DNA of 5,547 bases from contig JAGBTR010000230.1 in assembly GCA_017631215.1 (NCBI GenBank), forward strand, positions 1 to 5,547, in the 5' to 3' direction. The notes under the pieces were generated by a model that saw only the letters and a list, made by a program, of their open reading frames with translations, made no database searches and was not told the DNA's origin. This stretch comes from Clostridia bacterium. GTDB lineage: Bacteria > Bacillota > Clostridia > Oscillospirales > CAG-272. A program made the translations under genes and the position numbers. Below are positions 1-5,037 of the stretch, in pieces (position 1 is the stretch's first letter; each line of letters starts with the position of its first letter).

Positions 1-734
1 AGGAGCGGCGCGCGCTCCGCGACCGATGCGAACAGCGGTCGCGCCTCATCCAGTCTGCCCAGCTGATACAGCAGAGTGGCGTGGGAAAAGTCCATATGCA
101 CACGCTCGAGCGGTACGGTGGTCTCTTTGGGGATGTAGCGCTCCTGCGCGTAGGCAAGACAGCCCTCGGTGTCGCCGTCCAGGAGCATACGGAAGAAGGC
201 GAAGGCGGGGTAGCCTGCGCGGATACGGGCTTGGTCTTTGTCAACGGATACCTCGCGCTCGAAGCGGTCGCACAGGGCGCGGAGCTCGTCCGTCTCGCCG
301 CGGCGGTAACGGATCTGCGAGAGCATCAGCAGGTAATAATAGCGGAAGCGACGTGCCTTTTTTTCGCCCAGCATACGCTCACACAGATCGACCACCGCGG
401 CATCGTCACCGAGATAATAGGCGACCGTGATATCCTGCACGGCAAAGCGGTCGAGCGAATTCGTCGCGCGGCGGGCGGTGTAGTAGCTCTTGGGGTCGAG
501 CTGCTCGGTCAGGATGGGTGTCAGATAGCGCGCTTGCAGACGCGTGATGAGGACGGCGGGGACGAGATAGGCAAACGGGAACAGAAGGAGGACGGCGGCG
601 ATCAGCACCCCGAACGAGCCCGAGACAAGGGCGGCGAACAGCAGAACGATCGCAACGGCGGCGTTCAGCACGGCGAGGCGCTTGATCTTTTTGTTGTAGA
701 GATCGATGATCTCCTGTAAGTTAGTTCGTTCCAT
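1..734 (-). CDS. Membrane protein with N-terminal TM hairpin and TPR-like domain (3' end outside window)
   Basis: This frame is open from an ATG at 734 to the left edge, giving 244 codons with no stop. The start is set by an AAGGAG Shine-Dalgarno seven bases upstream. Residues 1-18 are polar, and about 19-38 and 41-64 are hydrophobic and form a likely membrane hairpin. The rest is soluble, charged and helix-rich. Residues about 218-243 (ATLLYQLGRLDEARPLFASV and flanks) have the small/large spacing of a tetratricopeptide repeat, and 100-200 may hold degenerate copies. The start lies inside the end of the XRE regulator gene (14-base overlap), so the two are probably translationally coupled and work together. 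I do not recognise a named family. A protein-interaction partner of the membrane-bound regulator is inference only. A run of seven A on the coding strand at 358-364 does not break the frame. Confidence 0.8.
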   Translation of the reverse strand, partial: MERTNLQEIIDLYNKKIKRLAVLNAAVAIVLLFAALVSGSFGVLIAAVLLLFPFAYLVPAVLITRLQARYLTPILTEQLDPKSYYTARRATNSLDRFAVQDITVAYYLGDDAAVVDLCERMLGEKKARRFRYYYLLMLSQIRYRRGETDELRALCDRFEREVSVDKDQARIRAGYPAFAFFRMLLDGDTEGCLAYAQERYIPKETTVPLERVHMDFSHATLLYQLGRLDEARPLFASVAERAPL

Positions 735-1368
735 GCCCTGTCTCCTTTTTTGTTGATAGTGTCTTGATCGACCAAATGACAGACGGGATGGTCATGACCA
801 CGCCGCCCACCCAGAGCGCCAGGACCGTCGTGCCGAACAGGAGCGCACCGACGATGAGGAGGACGGTCGGGATGCGGCGCCACAGCCGCACCAGATAAAA
901 GAAGCCTGTGAACAGCCCGACGAACACGGCGGCGGGGATCAGCATGGCGGGCCACGCGGTCGCGGCGGGGAGCAGCTTGGACATCAAGCTCCCCCATATG
1001 AGCCAGAGAAGGATGAACAGCACAGTGCCGACCATGAGATAGACGATGGCGCTCCTGCGCGTGAACACGCGAGTGGATGCGGTGGGGCTGTCGGGGGCGA
1101 GGCGTACCGTCTCGGCTTGCAGCTCGGCCAGCGTGGGCGGTGCGGGCAGAGTCGGTGGCTCGGTGGGCGAGGGGAGCGAGTCCTCGAGCAGCTCCTGACG
1201 GCTGACACCGAAGATGTCGGCCATCTTGAGTAGCGTTTCGGTCTTGGGGACGGCTGCCCCCGTTTCCCATTTGGAGACAGCCTTGTTGGTCACGCCCAGC
1301 AGCGCCGCCAGCTCCTTTTGAGAGAGGTCGCATCTTTTACGCAATTCGTATAGCTTTTCCGATAGCAT
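721..1368 (-). CDS. XRE/Cro-family HTH regulator with C-terminal membrane domain
   Basis: 215 residues. Residues 1-61 form a classic HTH_3 (Cro/C1-type) DNA-binding domain: LSQKELAALLGV is helix 2 and turn, and TNKAVSKWETG is the recognition helix, followed by PKTETLLKMADIFGVSRQEL. A proline-rich linker follows (about 65-80), then a charged stretch, then three or four hydrophobic segments (about 107-126, 138-161, 167-188 and possibly on to 203). It is therefore probably an integral membrane protein with a cytoplasmic DNA-binding head, an arrangement common in Firmicutes. The ATG at 1368 has AGGAGG six bases upstream and a near-consensus promoter. It is the first gene of a two-gene unit and is transcribed away from the dehydratase operon. 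A role in regulating that operon, or itself, is suggested only by position. No ligand-binding domain for B12 or propanediol is visible. Confidence 0.9.
   Translation of the reverse strand: MLSEKLYELRKRCDLSQKELAALLGVTNKAVSKWETGAAVPKTETLLKMADIFGVSRQELLEDSLPSPTEPPTLPAPPTLAELQAETVRLAPDSPTASTRVFTRRSAIVYLMVGTVLFILLWLIWGSLMSKLLPAATAWPAMLIPAAVFVGLFTGFFYLVRLWRRIPTVLLIVGALLFGTTVLALWVGGVVMTIPSVIWSIKTLSTKKETGHGTN
742..747 (-). promoter_or_regulatory. Shine-Dalgarno site inside the XRE gene for the downstream membrane/TPR gene
   Basis: On the - strand AAGGAG lies seven bases before the ATG at 734. It sits within the last codons of the XRE regulator gene and fixes the start of the overlapping downstream gene. 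Confidence 0.75.
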
Positions 1369-1374
1369 ATTGCG

Positions 1375-1380
1375 CCTCCT
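1375..1380 (-). promoter_or_regulatory. Shine-Dalgarno site of the XRE regulator
   Basis: On the - strand a full AGGAGG lies six bases before the ATG at 1368. It strongly supports that start codon. Confidence 0.85.
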
Positions 1381-1401
1381 CTCAAGTGGTTGGTTTTCTA
1401 T

Positions 1402-1430
1402 AGTGTACCACGCGCCCCCGAAAATGTCAA
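1402..1430 (-). promoter_or_regulatory. Sigma-A-type promoter for the XRE/TPR unit
   Basis: Read on the - strand: a perfect -35 box TTGACA (1430-1425), a 17-base spacer, and a -10 box TACACT (1407-1402) preceded by TGG, an extended -10. Transcription should begin near 1395, giving a short leader of about 26 bases that contains the AGGAGG site. A small palindrome CTATAG (1398-1403) overlaps the downstream edge of the -10 box and could be part of an operator, but this is weak. Confidence 0.8.
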
Positions 1431-1504
1431 GGACAAAAAATCGAATAGCGGTAGAACTTGCGTGTTCGGCGGCAAGGTTGGCTCACTGTGGAATTTCGAG
1501 TGCT

Positions 1505-1524
1505 GACTCAATGGATCGTGGAGC
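1505..1524 (+). repeat. Direct repeat copy 1 (20 bases)
   Basis: GACTCAATGGATCGTGGAGC matches 1556-1575 at 19 of 20 bases. Start-to-start distance is 51 bases, close to five helical turns, so both copies would face the same side of the DNA. It lies upstream of the dehydratase promoter. It could be an operator half or part of a dispersed intergenic repeat. Confidence 0.75.
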
Positions 1525-1555
1525 GATTCGCCCGAAAACAAGGAGATTGGTGGCA

Positions 1556-1575
1556 GACTCAATGAATCGTGGAGC
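1556..1575 (+). repeat. Direct repeat copy 2 (20 bases)
   Basis: GACTCAATGAATCGTGGAGC differs from copy 1 at a single base (A for G at position 10). It ends 39 bases before the -35 box of the dehydratase promoter, a position compatible with activator binding. No protein is assigned. Confidence 0.75.
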
Positions 1576-1614
1576 AAAAACGACATTTTTTATGTGTTTT
1601 TGGTCGCTTGTCCA

Positions 1615-1643
1615 TTGACTTTTTGACGGATATGTAGTATAAT
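1615..1643 (+). promoter_or_regulatory. Sigma-A-type promoter of the diol/glycerol dehydratase operon
   Basis: -35 box TTGACT (1615-1620), 17-base spacer, and a perfect -10 box TATAAT (1638-1643) within an AT-rich stretch. Transcription would start near 1650, leaving a leader of about 126 bases before pduC. Such a strong promoter suggests control by a repressor, or expression that needs little activation. Catabolic pdu operons elsewhere usually depend on an activator such as PocR, which is not seen in this window. Confidence 0.85.
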
Positions 1644-1685
1644 ATATAAAACTATAACTATACGAATCTCCGCGCGAGCCGTGAG

Positions 1686-1724
1686 AGGCGGGGGAGCAAG
1701 CCCCTCCCTTGTATGGCACACAAG
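1686..1724 (+). other. Possible leader RNA hairpins upstream of pduC
   Basis: Two adjacent inverted repeats lie in the untranslated leader. The first pairs 1686-1694 with 1701-1709: a GGGG/CCCC core, loop AGCAAG, one G-U pair and one C-C mismatch. The second pairs CTTGT (1708-1712) with ACAAG (1720-1724) around a seven-base loop. They share two bases, so they are partly alternative. Neither is followed by a T run, so they are not terminators. An 8-base direct repeat GCGCGAGC (1672-1679 and 1724-1731) flanks them. Function is unknown and chance pairing is possible in GC-rich DNA. Confidence 0.35.
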
Positions 1725-1763
1725 CGCGAGCAAAAAACGCGACAGTCACAATGCCTTTTTGAG

Positions 1764-1769
1764 AAAGGA
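1764..1769 (+). promoter_or_regulatory. Shine-Dalgarno site of pduC
   Basis: AAAGGA seven bases before the ATG at 1777. It decides against an in-frame GTG at 1681, which would add 32 residues that have no counterpart in the family. Confidence 0.8.
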
Positions 1770-1776
1770 AAACGAT

Positions 1777-3441
1777 ATGAAACGATCCAAACGATTTGAA
1801 GCGCTCGATCAGCGCCCCGTCAATCTGGACGGCTACATCGGCGAATGGCCCGAGATGGGCTTCGTCGCTATGCACAGCCCCTACGATCCCAAGCCCTCGA
1901 TCAAGATCGTCGGTGGCAAGGTCACCGAGCTTGACGGCAAGGCACGCGCCGACTTTGACTTTATCGACACCTTTATCGCCGATTACGCCATCAACCTCCA
2001 GCGCGCACCGATGTCTATGTCGGTGTCCTCGCTCGAGATCGCGCGCAAGATCGTCGACATTCACGTGCCGAGAAAAGAGATCCTGAAGATTTGCTCGGGT
2101 ATCACGCCCGCCAAGATGGCCGAGGTCATCGGACATCTCAACGTGGTCGAGCTGATGATGGGTATGCAGAAGATGCGCGCCCGTCTTGTGCCCTCCAACC
2201 AAGCGCACATCACCAACCTCAAGGACGATCCCGTCCAGCTCGCGGCCGATGCCGCTGAGGGTGCGCTGCGCGGCTTTGCCGAGGAGGAGACGACGATGGG
2301 TATCGCCCGCTATGCGCCGTTCTCGGCGATGGCCATTCTCATCGGCTCGCAGGTCGGACGCCCCGGCGTGCTGACCCAGTGCTCGTCTGAGGAGGCGACC
2401 GAGCTTGACCTCGGTATCCGCGGCTTGACTACTTACGCCGAGACCGTTTCGGTCTACGGCACCGAAAAGGTGTTTGTCGACGGCGACGACACGCCCTACT
2501 CCAAGGCGTTCCTCAACTCCGCTTATGCGTCTCGCGGTCTGAAGGTCAGATTTACCTCGGGCGCAGGCTCGGAGGTGCTGATGGGATATAGCGAGAAGAA
2601 ATCGATGCTGTATCTGGAGTGCCGCTGCTTGTACGTGACCAAGGGCGCAGGCGCGCAGGGTACGCAGAACGGTGCGATCAGCTGTATCGCCGTTCCCGCC
2701 TCGGTGCCCTCGGGCATCCGCGAGGTGCTGGGCGAGAATCTGGCGGCAACGCTGCTGGGCCTTGAGTGTGCCTCGGGTAACGACCAGAGCTTCTCCAACT
2801 CGCCGATGCGTCGCGCCATGCGTACGCTGCTCGAGCTGATGCCGGGTACCGACTTCATCTTCTCGGGCTACGCGGCAGAGCCCAACTACGACAATATGTT
2901 CGCCGGCTCGAACTTCGACGCCGAGGACTTCGACGATTACAACGTCATGCAGAGAGACCTGCAGGTGGACGGCGGTCTTCGCCCCGTCCGCGAGGAGGAC
3001 GTCATCGCGGTGCGCCGCAAGGCGGCCAAGGCGGTGCAGTCGGTCTTCCGTTATCTGGGACTGACCGAGGTGACCGACGAGCAGGTCGAGGCGGTCGTCT
3101 ACGCGCACGGCTCGCGCGATACGCTTGACCGCGACGTACCCGCCGATCTGATCGCCTGCGAGGATATGCTCAAGCGAGGCATTACGGGCATCGACGTGTG
3201 CCGCGCACTGGCCGAGACGGGTCACGAGGATATCGCCGGACGCATTCTCAACATGCTCAAGCAGCGCGTCATCGGCGACTATATGCAGACGTCGGCCATT
3301 CTGGACAAGGACTACCGCGTGCTGAGTGCCGTCAATACCCCCAACACCTATATGGGCCCCGGCACGGGCTACCGACTCGACGGCGAGCGCTGGGAGGAGA
3401 TCAAGGACATCCCCCACCGCATCGACCCCCACAATCTTTGA
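1777..3441 (+). CDS. pduC: B12-dependent propanediol/glycerol dehydratase, large (alpha) subunit
   Basis: 554 residues, the same length as the Klebsiella oxytoca/Salmonella PduC. It is the catalytic TIM-barrel subunit that converts 1,2-propanediol to propionaldehyde (or glycerol to 3-hydroxypropionaldehyde) with adenosylcobalamin in the cytoplasm or in a microcompartment. From the N-terminal SKRFEAL onward it aligns with the Klebsiella protein as I remember it, with an offset of +1. All the residues known to bind substrate and metal are present: Q142, H144, E171, E222, Q297, S302, D336, Q337 and S363. Conserved blocks include MRFTS-like KVRFTSGAGSEV (256-267), QNGAISC (297-303), SNDQ-like GNDQSF (334-339), NYDNMFAGSN (370-379) and DAEDFDDYNV (381-390). 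It is first in the operon, and the medium subunit follows after 27 bases. Diol and glycerol preference cannot be separated from sequence alone. The V300-equivalent is I301, a mild change near the substrate pocket. Confidence 0.97.
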   Translation: MKRSKRFEALDQRPVNLDGYIGEWPEMGFVAMHSPYDPKPSIKIVGGKVTELDGKARADFDFIDTFIADYAINLQRAPMSMSVSSLEIARKIVDIHVPRKEILKICSGITPAKMAEVIGHLNVVELMMGMQKMRARLVPSNQAHITNLKDDPVQLAADAAEGALRGFAEEETTMGIARYAPFSAMAILIGSQVGRPGVLTQCSSEEATELDLGIRGLTTYAETVSVYGTEKVFVDGDDTPYSKAFLNSAYASRGLKVRFTSGAGSEVLMGYSEKKSMLYLECRCLYVTKGAGAQGTQNGAISCIAVPASVPSGIREVLGENLAATLLGLECASGNDQSFSNSPMRRAMRTLLELMPGTDFIFSGYAAEPNYDNMFAGSNFDAEDFDDYNVMQRDLQVDGGLRPVREEDVIAVRRKAAKAVQSVFRYLGLTEVTDEQVEAVVYAHGSRDTLDRDVPADLIACEDMLKRGITGIDVCRALAETGHEDIAGRILNMLKQRVIGDYMQTSAILDKDYRVLSAVNTPNTYMGPGTGYRLDGERWEEIKDIPHRIDPHNL

Positions 3442-3454
3442 TTTGATGAATAAC

Positions 3455-3460
3455 GGAGGA
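3455..3460 (+). promoter_or_regulatory. Shine-Dalgarno site of pduD
   Basis: GGAGGA eight bases before the ATG at 3469. It is the strongest ribosome site of the operon, and it places the start before the three repeats, so the long N-terminal extension should be translated. Confidence 0.85.
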
Positions 3461-3468
3461 ATCACACT

Positions 3469-3594
3469 ATGCAACTCAATGAAGATATTCGCAGAAAGCT
3501 GACCGAGGCCGTCATCGCAGAATCCGCACAGCTCGACGGTATTCGCCCCGAGGAGATGCTGCATCAGGTCGTTGATTATCTGGAGGGCGCAGAG
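3469..3594 (+). repeat. PduD N-terminal unit 1 (residues 1-42)
   Basis: Helix A is QLNEDIRRKLTEAVIAES and helix B follows the PEE cap (EEMLHQVVDYLEG), with QLDGIRPEE between them. It matches unit 2 at 22 of 42 positions by my alignment. The DNA is also close in the centre (shared GCCGTCATC, CAGCTCGACGG, ATGCTGCA), which suggests units 1 and 2 arose by duplication. As the first segment of the protein, it occupies the position of the classical encapsulation peptide. Confidence 0.85.
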
Positions 3595-4590
3595 CCCCGC
3601 AAGGAATGCACCACGCAGAAGCTGATGGGTCACCGCGGCGTCGAGATCAACGAGGAGATCGTTCGCAAGGTCGCGATTGCCGTCATCAAGGAGTCCGAGC
3701 AGCTCGACGGCGTCGATCCCGAGGAAATGCTGCAGAAGGTCATTGGCGCGCTGCAGGGCGAGAGCGTGACCGAGATCAAGCCCGTCTCGACCAAGAGCGA
3801 GCTGTTCACCAACCGCGGCGTTGCGCTGGATGATGCCGTTTGCAAGCAGATCTCCGAGGCTGTCATCAAGGAGGCCGCTCAGCTTGAGGGCGTGATCCCC
3901 GAGGAGGCCATCGAGAAGGTGCTTTCCGCACTTCGCTCGCAGCCCGCACGCGAGATGGCGGCTGTGGCAACGGCGAAAGAGACGGCACCCGCCGCTCCCA
4001 AGACCGACCGCCCCGCGTCGATGGTCGGCGTGGAGCGCATCAATCCGAACAAAACGTCCTATAAGGGCTATCCCGTAGCCGAGAAGGGAAGCGACCCCAA
4101 GGAGGTCGTCATCGGCGTCGGACCCGGCTTCCAGAAGGAGATCCGCGCTACCATCTGCGGCATCCCGCTGGACGACGTGATCCGCGAGGTCAAGGCAGGC
4201 ATCGAGGAGGAGGGTATGACTCCTCGCGTGGTCAAGGTGCTCAAGACGAGCGACGTTTGCTTTATGGGTCTTGAGGCTGCAAAGATCTCGGGCTCGGGCA
4301 TCGGCGTAGGACTTCAGTCCAAGGGTACGGCGGTCATCCACCAGAAGGATCTGTATCCGCTGTCCAATCTGGAGCTGTTCCCGCAGGCACCGCTGATGAC
4401 GCTGGAGACCTACCGCAAGATCGGTCAGAACGCGGCCAAGTATGCCAAGGGCGAGCAGGTTACGCCCGTCCCCTCGGTCAACGATCCTATGTGCCGCGCC
4501 AAGTATCAGGTCAAGGCGGCCATTATGCACATCGCCGAGACCGAGCAGGTCGATCCCAACTACCCCATCATCGCTTGGACGGATCGCTGA
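3469..4590 (+). CDS. pduD: Diol/glycerol dehydratase medium (beta) subunit with triplicated N-terminal extension
   Basis: 373 residues, against about 224 in Salmonella PduD and about 194 in Klebsiella glycerol dehydratase. The core, from about residue 211 (EVVIGVGPGF) to the end, is a normal beta subunit that helps bind the cobalamin: AGIEEEG (243-249), SDVCFMGLE (261-269), SGSGIGVGLQSKGT (274-287), PLSNLELFPQAPL (297-309) and YRKIGQNAAKYAK (315-327) are all family signatures. The surplus is N-terminal. Residues 1-42, 58-99 and 118-159 are three copies of a two-helix unit, joined by linkers ending in RGV, then an Ala/Thr/Pro-rich linker (about 160-185). The first helix of each unit resembles the EINEKLLRQIIEDVLSE helix of Salmonella PduD, the peptide that directs the enzyme into the Pdu microcompartment. 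A strong ribosome site before residue 1 and the operon position support this start. Function as targeting or scaffolding is inference. Confidence 0.95.
   Translation: MQLNEDIRRKLTEAVIAESAQLDGIRPEEMLHQVVDYLEGAEPRKECTTQKLMGHRGVEINEEIVRKVAIAVIKESEQLDGVDPEEMLQKVIGALQGESVTEIKPVSTKSELFTNRGVALDDAVCKQISEAVIKEAAQLEGVIPEEAIEKVLSALRSQPAREMAAVATAKETAPAAPKTDRPASMVGVERINPNKTSYKGYPVAEKGSDPKEVVIGVGPGFQKEIRATICGIPLDDVIREVKAGIEEEGMTPRVVKVLKTSDVCFMGLEAAKISGSGIGVGLQSKGTAVIHQKDLYPLSNLELFPQAPLMTLETYRKIGQNAAKYAKGEQVTPVPSVNDPMCRAKYQVKAAIMHIAETEQVDPNYPIIAWTDR
3640..3765 (+). repeat. PduD N-terminal unit 2 (residues 58-99)
   Basis: Starts VEINEEIVRKVAIAVIKES. The EINE start is identical to that of Salmonella PduD as I remember it. 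The QLDGVDPEEMLQKVIGALQG segment makes helix B. It begins 57 residues after unit 1. The preceding linker KLMGHRG resembles ELFTNRG before unit 3, so the duplicated block includes the linker. Confidence 0.85.
3820..3945 (+). repeat. PduD N-terminal unit 3 (residues 118-159)
   Basis: The most diverged copy: VALDDAVCKQISEAVIKEAA, then QLEGVIPEEAIEKVLSALRS. It matches unit 2 at 17 of 42 positions, with AVIKE, QL-G-V-PEE and KV--AL kept. It begins 60 residues after unit 2 and is followed by a flexible Ala/Thr/Pro-rich linker before the beta-subunit core. Confidence 0.8.
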
Positions 4591-4644
4591 TCTGACGGCG
4601 ACCGATGTTTCGCCGACCGCGGCGTAAGAAAGGAAATGATCGCT
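4591..4644 (+). promoter_or_regulatory. pduD-pduE spacer with the pduE ribosome site
   Basis: 54 bases. AAAGGA (4629-4634) lies ten bases before the ATG at 4645. A second in-frame ATG at 4636 is only one base from the site and too close to be used well, so 4645 is preferred. The spacer is a multiple of three with no stop, so pduE is in the same frame as pduD and only the TGA at 4588-4590 separates them. Confidence 0.7.
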
Positions 4645-5037
4645 ATGAAATACCCTTTGGGTGAAAACGAAAGAGATAGAATCACATCCAAGACGGGCAA
4701 AAAGCTGGATGATATCACGCTGGATGCCGTCAAAGAGGGAAGCATCACCGCCGAGGATATCAAGATCTCCAAGGAGATGCTTCGCCGTCAGGGTCAGGTG
4801 GCGCAGGAGGCCGACAGCGCTCCGATGGCGCGCAACTTTGAGCGCGCGGCAGAGCTTGTCGACGTGCCCGACGACGTGATCCTGCAGATGTACAATATGC
4901 TTCGTCCCAACCGTGCGACCAAGGCGCAGCTGCTTGCCATGGCGGACGAGTTGGCCAACAAATACCATGCCAAGACCTGCGCAAAGCTTGTGCTGGAGGC
5001 GGCAGAGGTTTACGAAAAGAGAGGAATTTTGCTGTGA
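4645..5037 (+). CDS. pduE: B12-dependent propanediol/glycerol dehydratase, small (gamma) subunit
   Basis: 130 residues from the preferred ATG (133 if 4636 is used). It completes the (alpha-beta-gamma)2 holoenzyme and packs against the large subunit. Family signatures are KYPL (2-5), GKKLDDITLDAV (18-29), the NFERAAEL block (64-71), VPDDVILQMYNMLRPNRATK (74-93) and the C-terminal CAKLVLEAAEVYEKR (112-126). Salmonella PduE is about 173 residues. This protein starts at the YPL motif and so lacks the roughly 40-residue N-terminal segment that carries the gamma-subunit targeting helix. It is shorter even than the Klebsiella glycerol dehydratase gamma subunit (about 141). The last four bases overlap the start of the reactivase gene. 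Confidence 0.95.
   Translation: MKYPLGENERDRITSKTGKKLDDITLDAVKEGSITAEDIKISKEMLRRQGQVAQEADSAPMARNFERAAELVDVPDDVILQMYNMLRPNRATKAQLLAMADELANKYHAKTCAKLVLEAAEVYEKRGILL
5021..5025 (+). promoter_or_regulatory. Shine-Dalgarno site of the reactivase gene, inside pduE
   Basis: GAGGA lies eight bases before a GTG start at 5034, within the last codons of pduE. The stop and start share GTGA (5034-5037), which argues for translational coupling. Confidence 0.75.

Larger units (their letters stand above)
1431..1614. other. Spacer between the two divergent promoters
   Basis: This is the central part of the 408-base intergenic region, between the -35 boxes of the two promoters. It contains no gene I can support. 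Open frames exist on both strands, but they have no Shine-Dalgarno site or recognisable product and cross the promoters. Its notable content is the pair of 20-base direct repeats at 1505-1524 and 1556-1575. A short CGATTC (1524-1529) is the inverse of GAATCG (1564-1569), so part of the block could also fold back on itself. I found no B12 box, so there is no sign of a cobalamin riboswitch here. Confidence 0.6.

Noticed and set aside
81..719. 212-codon + strand open frame at the left end
   Set aside because: It is the antisense shadow of the membrane/TPR-like gene, which has a strong ribosome site, coupled start, membrane segments and a TPR-like motif. The + strand frame has none of these.
1475..1490. 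GGCTCACTG as a possible B12-box of a cobalamin riboswitch
   Set aside because: It is not the conserved GCCACTG, lies upstream of the predicted promoter so would not be transcribed with pduC, and no other riboswitch elements are seen.
1370..1618. 82-codon + strand open frame (and - strand counterparts) in the intergenic region
   Set aside because: It overlaps the divergent promoter, has no ribosome site, and its internal repeat is simply the translated 20-base direct repeat.
1686..1709. GC-rich hairpin as a rho-independent terminator or attenuator
   Set aside because: There is no T run after the stem, and the stem has an internal mismatch.
1681..1776. GTG at 1681 as an earlier start of pduC (32 extra residues)
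   Set aside because: The extension has no family counterpart, crosses the leader hairpins and lacks a good ribosome site. The ATG at 1777 has AAAGGA and gives the standard 554 residues.
3469..3945. The in-gene repeats as an assembly artefact
   Set aside because: The copies differ at many codons and keep the frame with different linker lengths (57 and 60 residues), which a misassembly would not produce.
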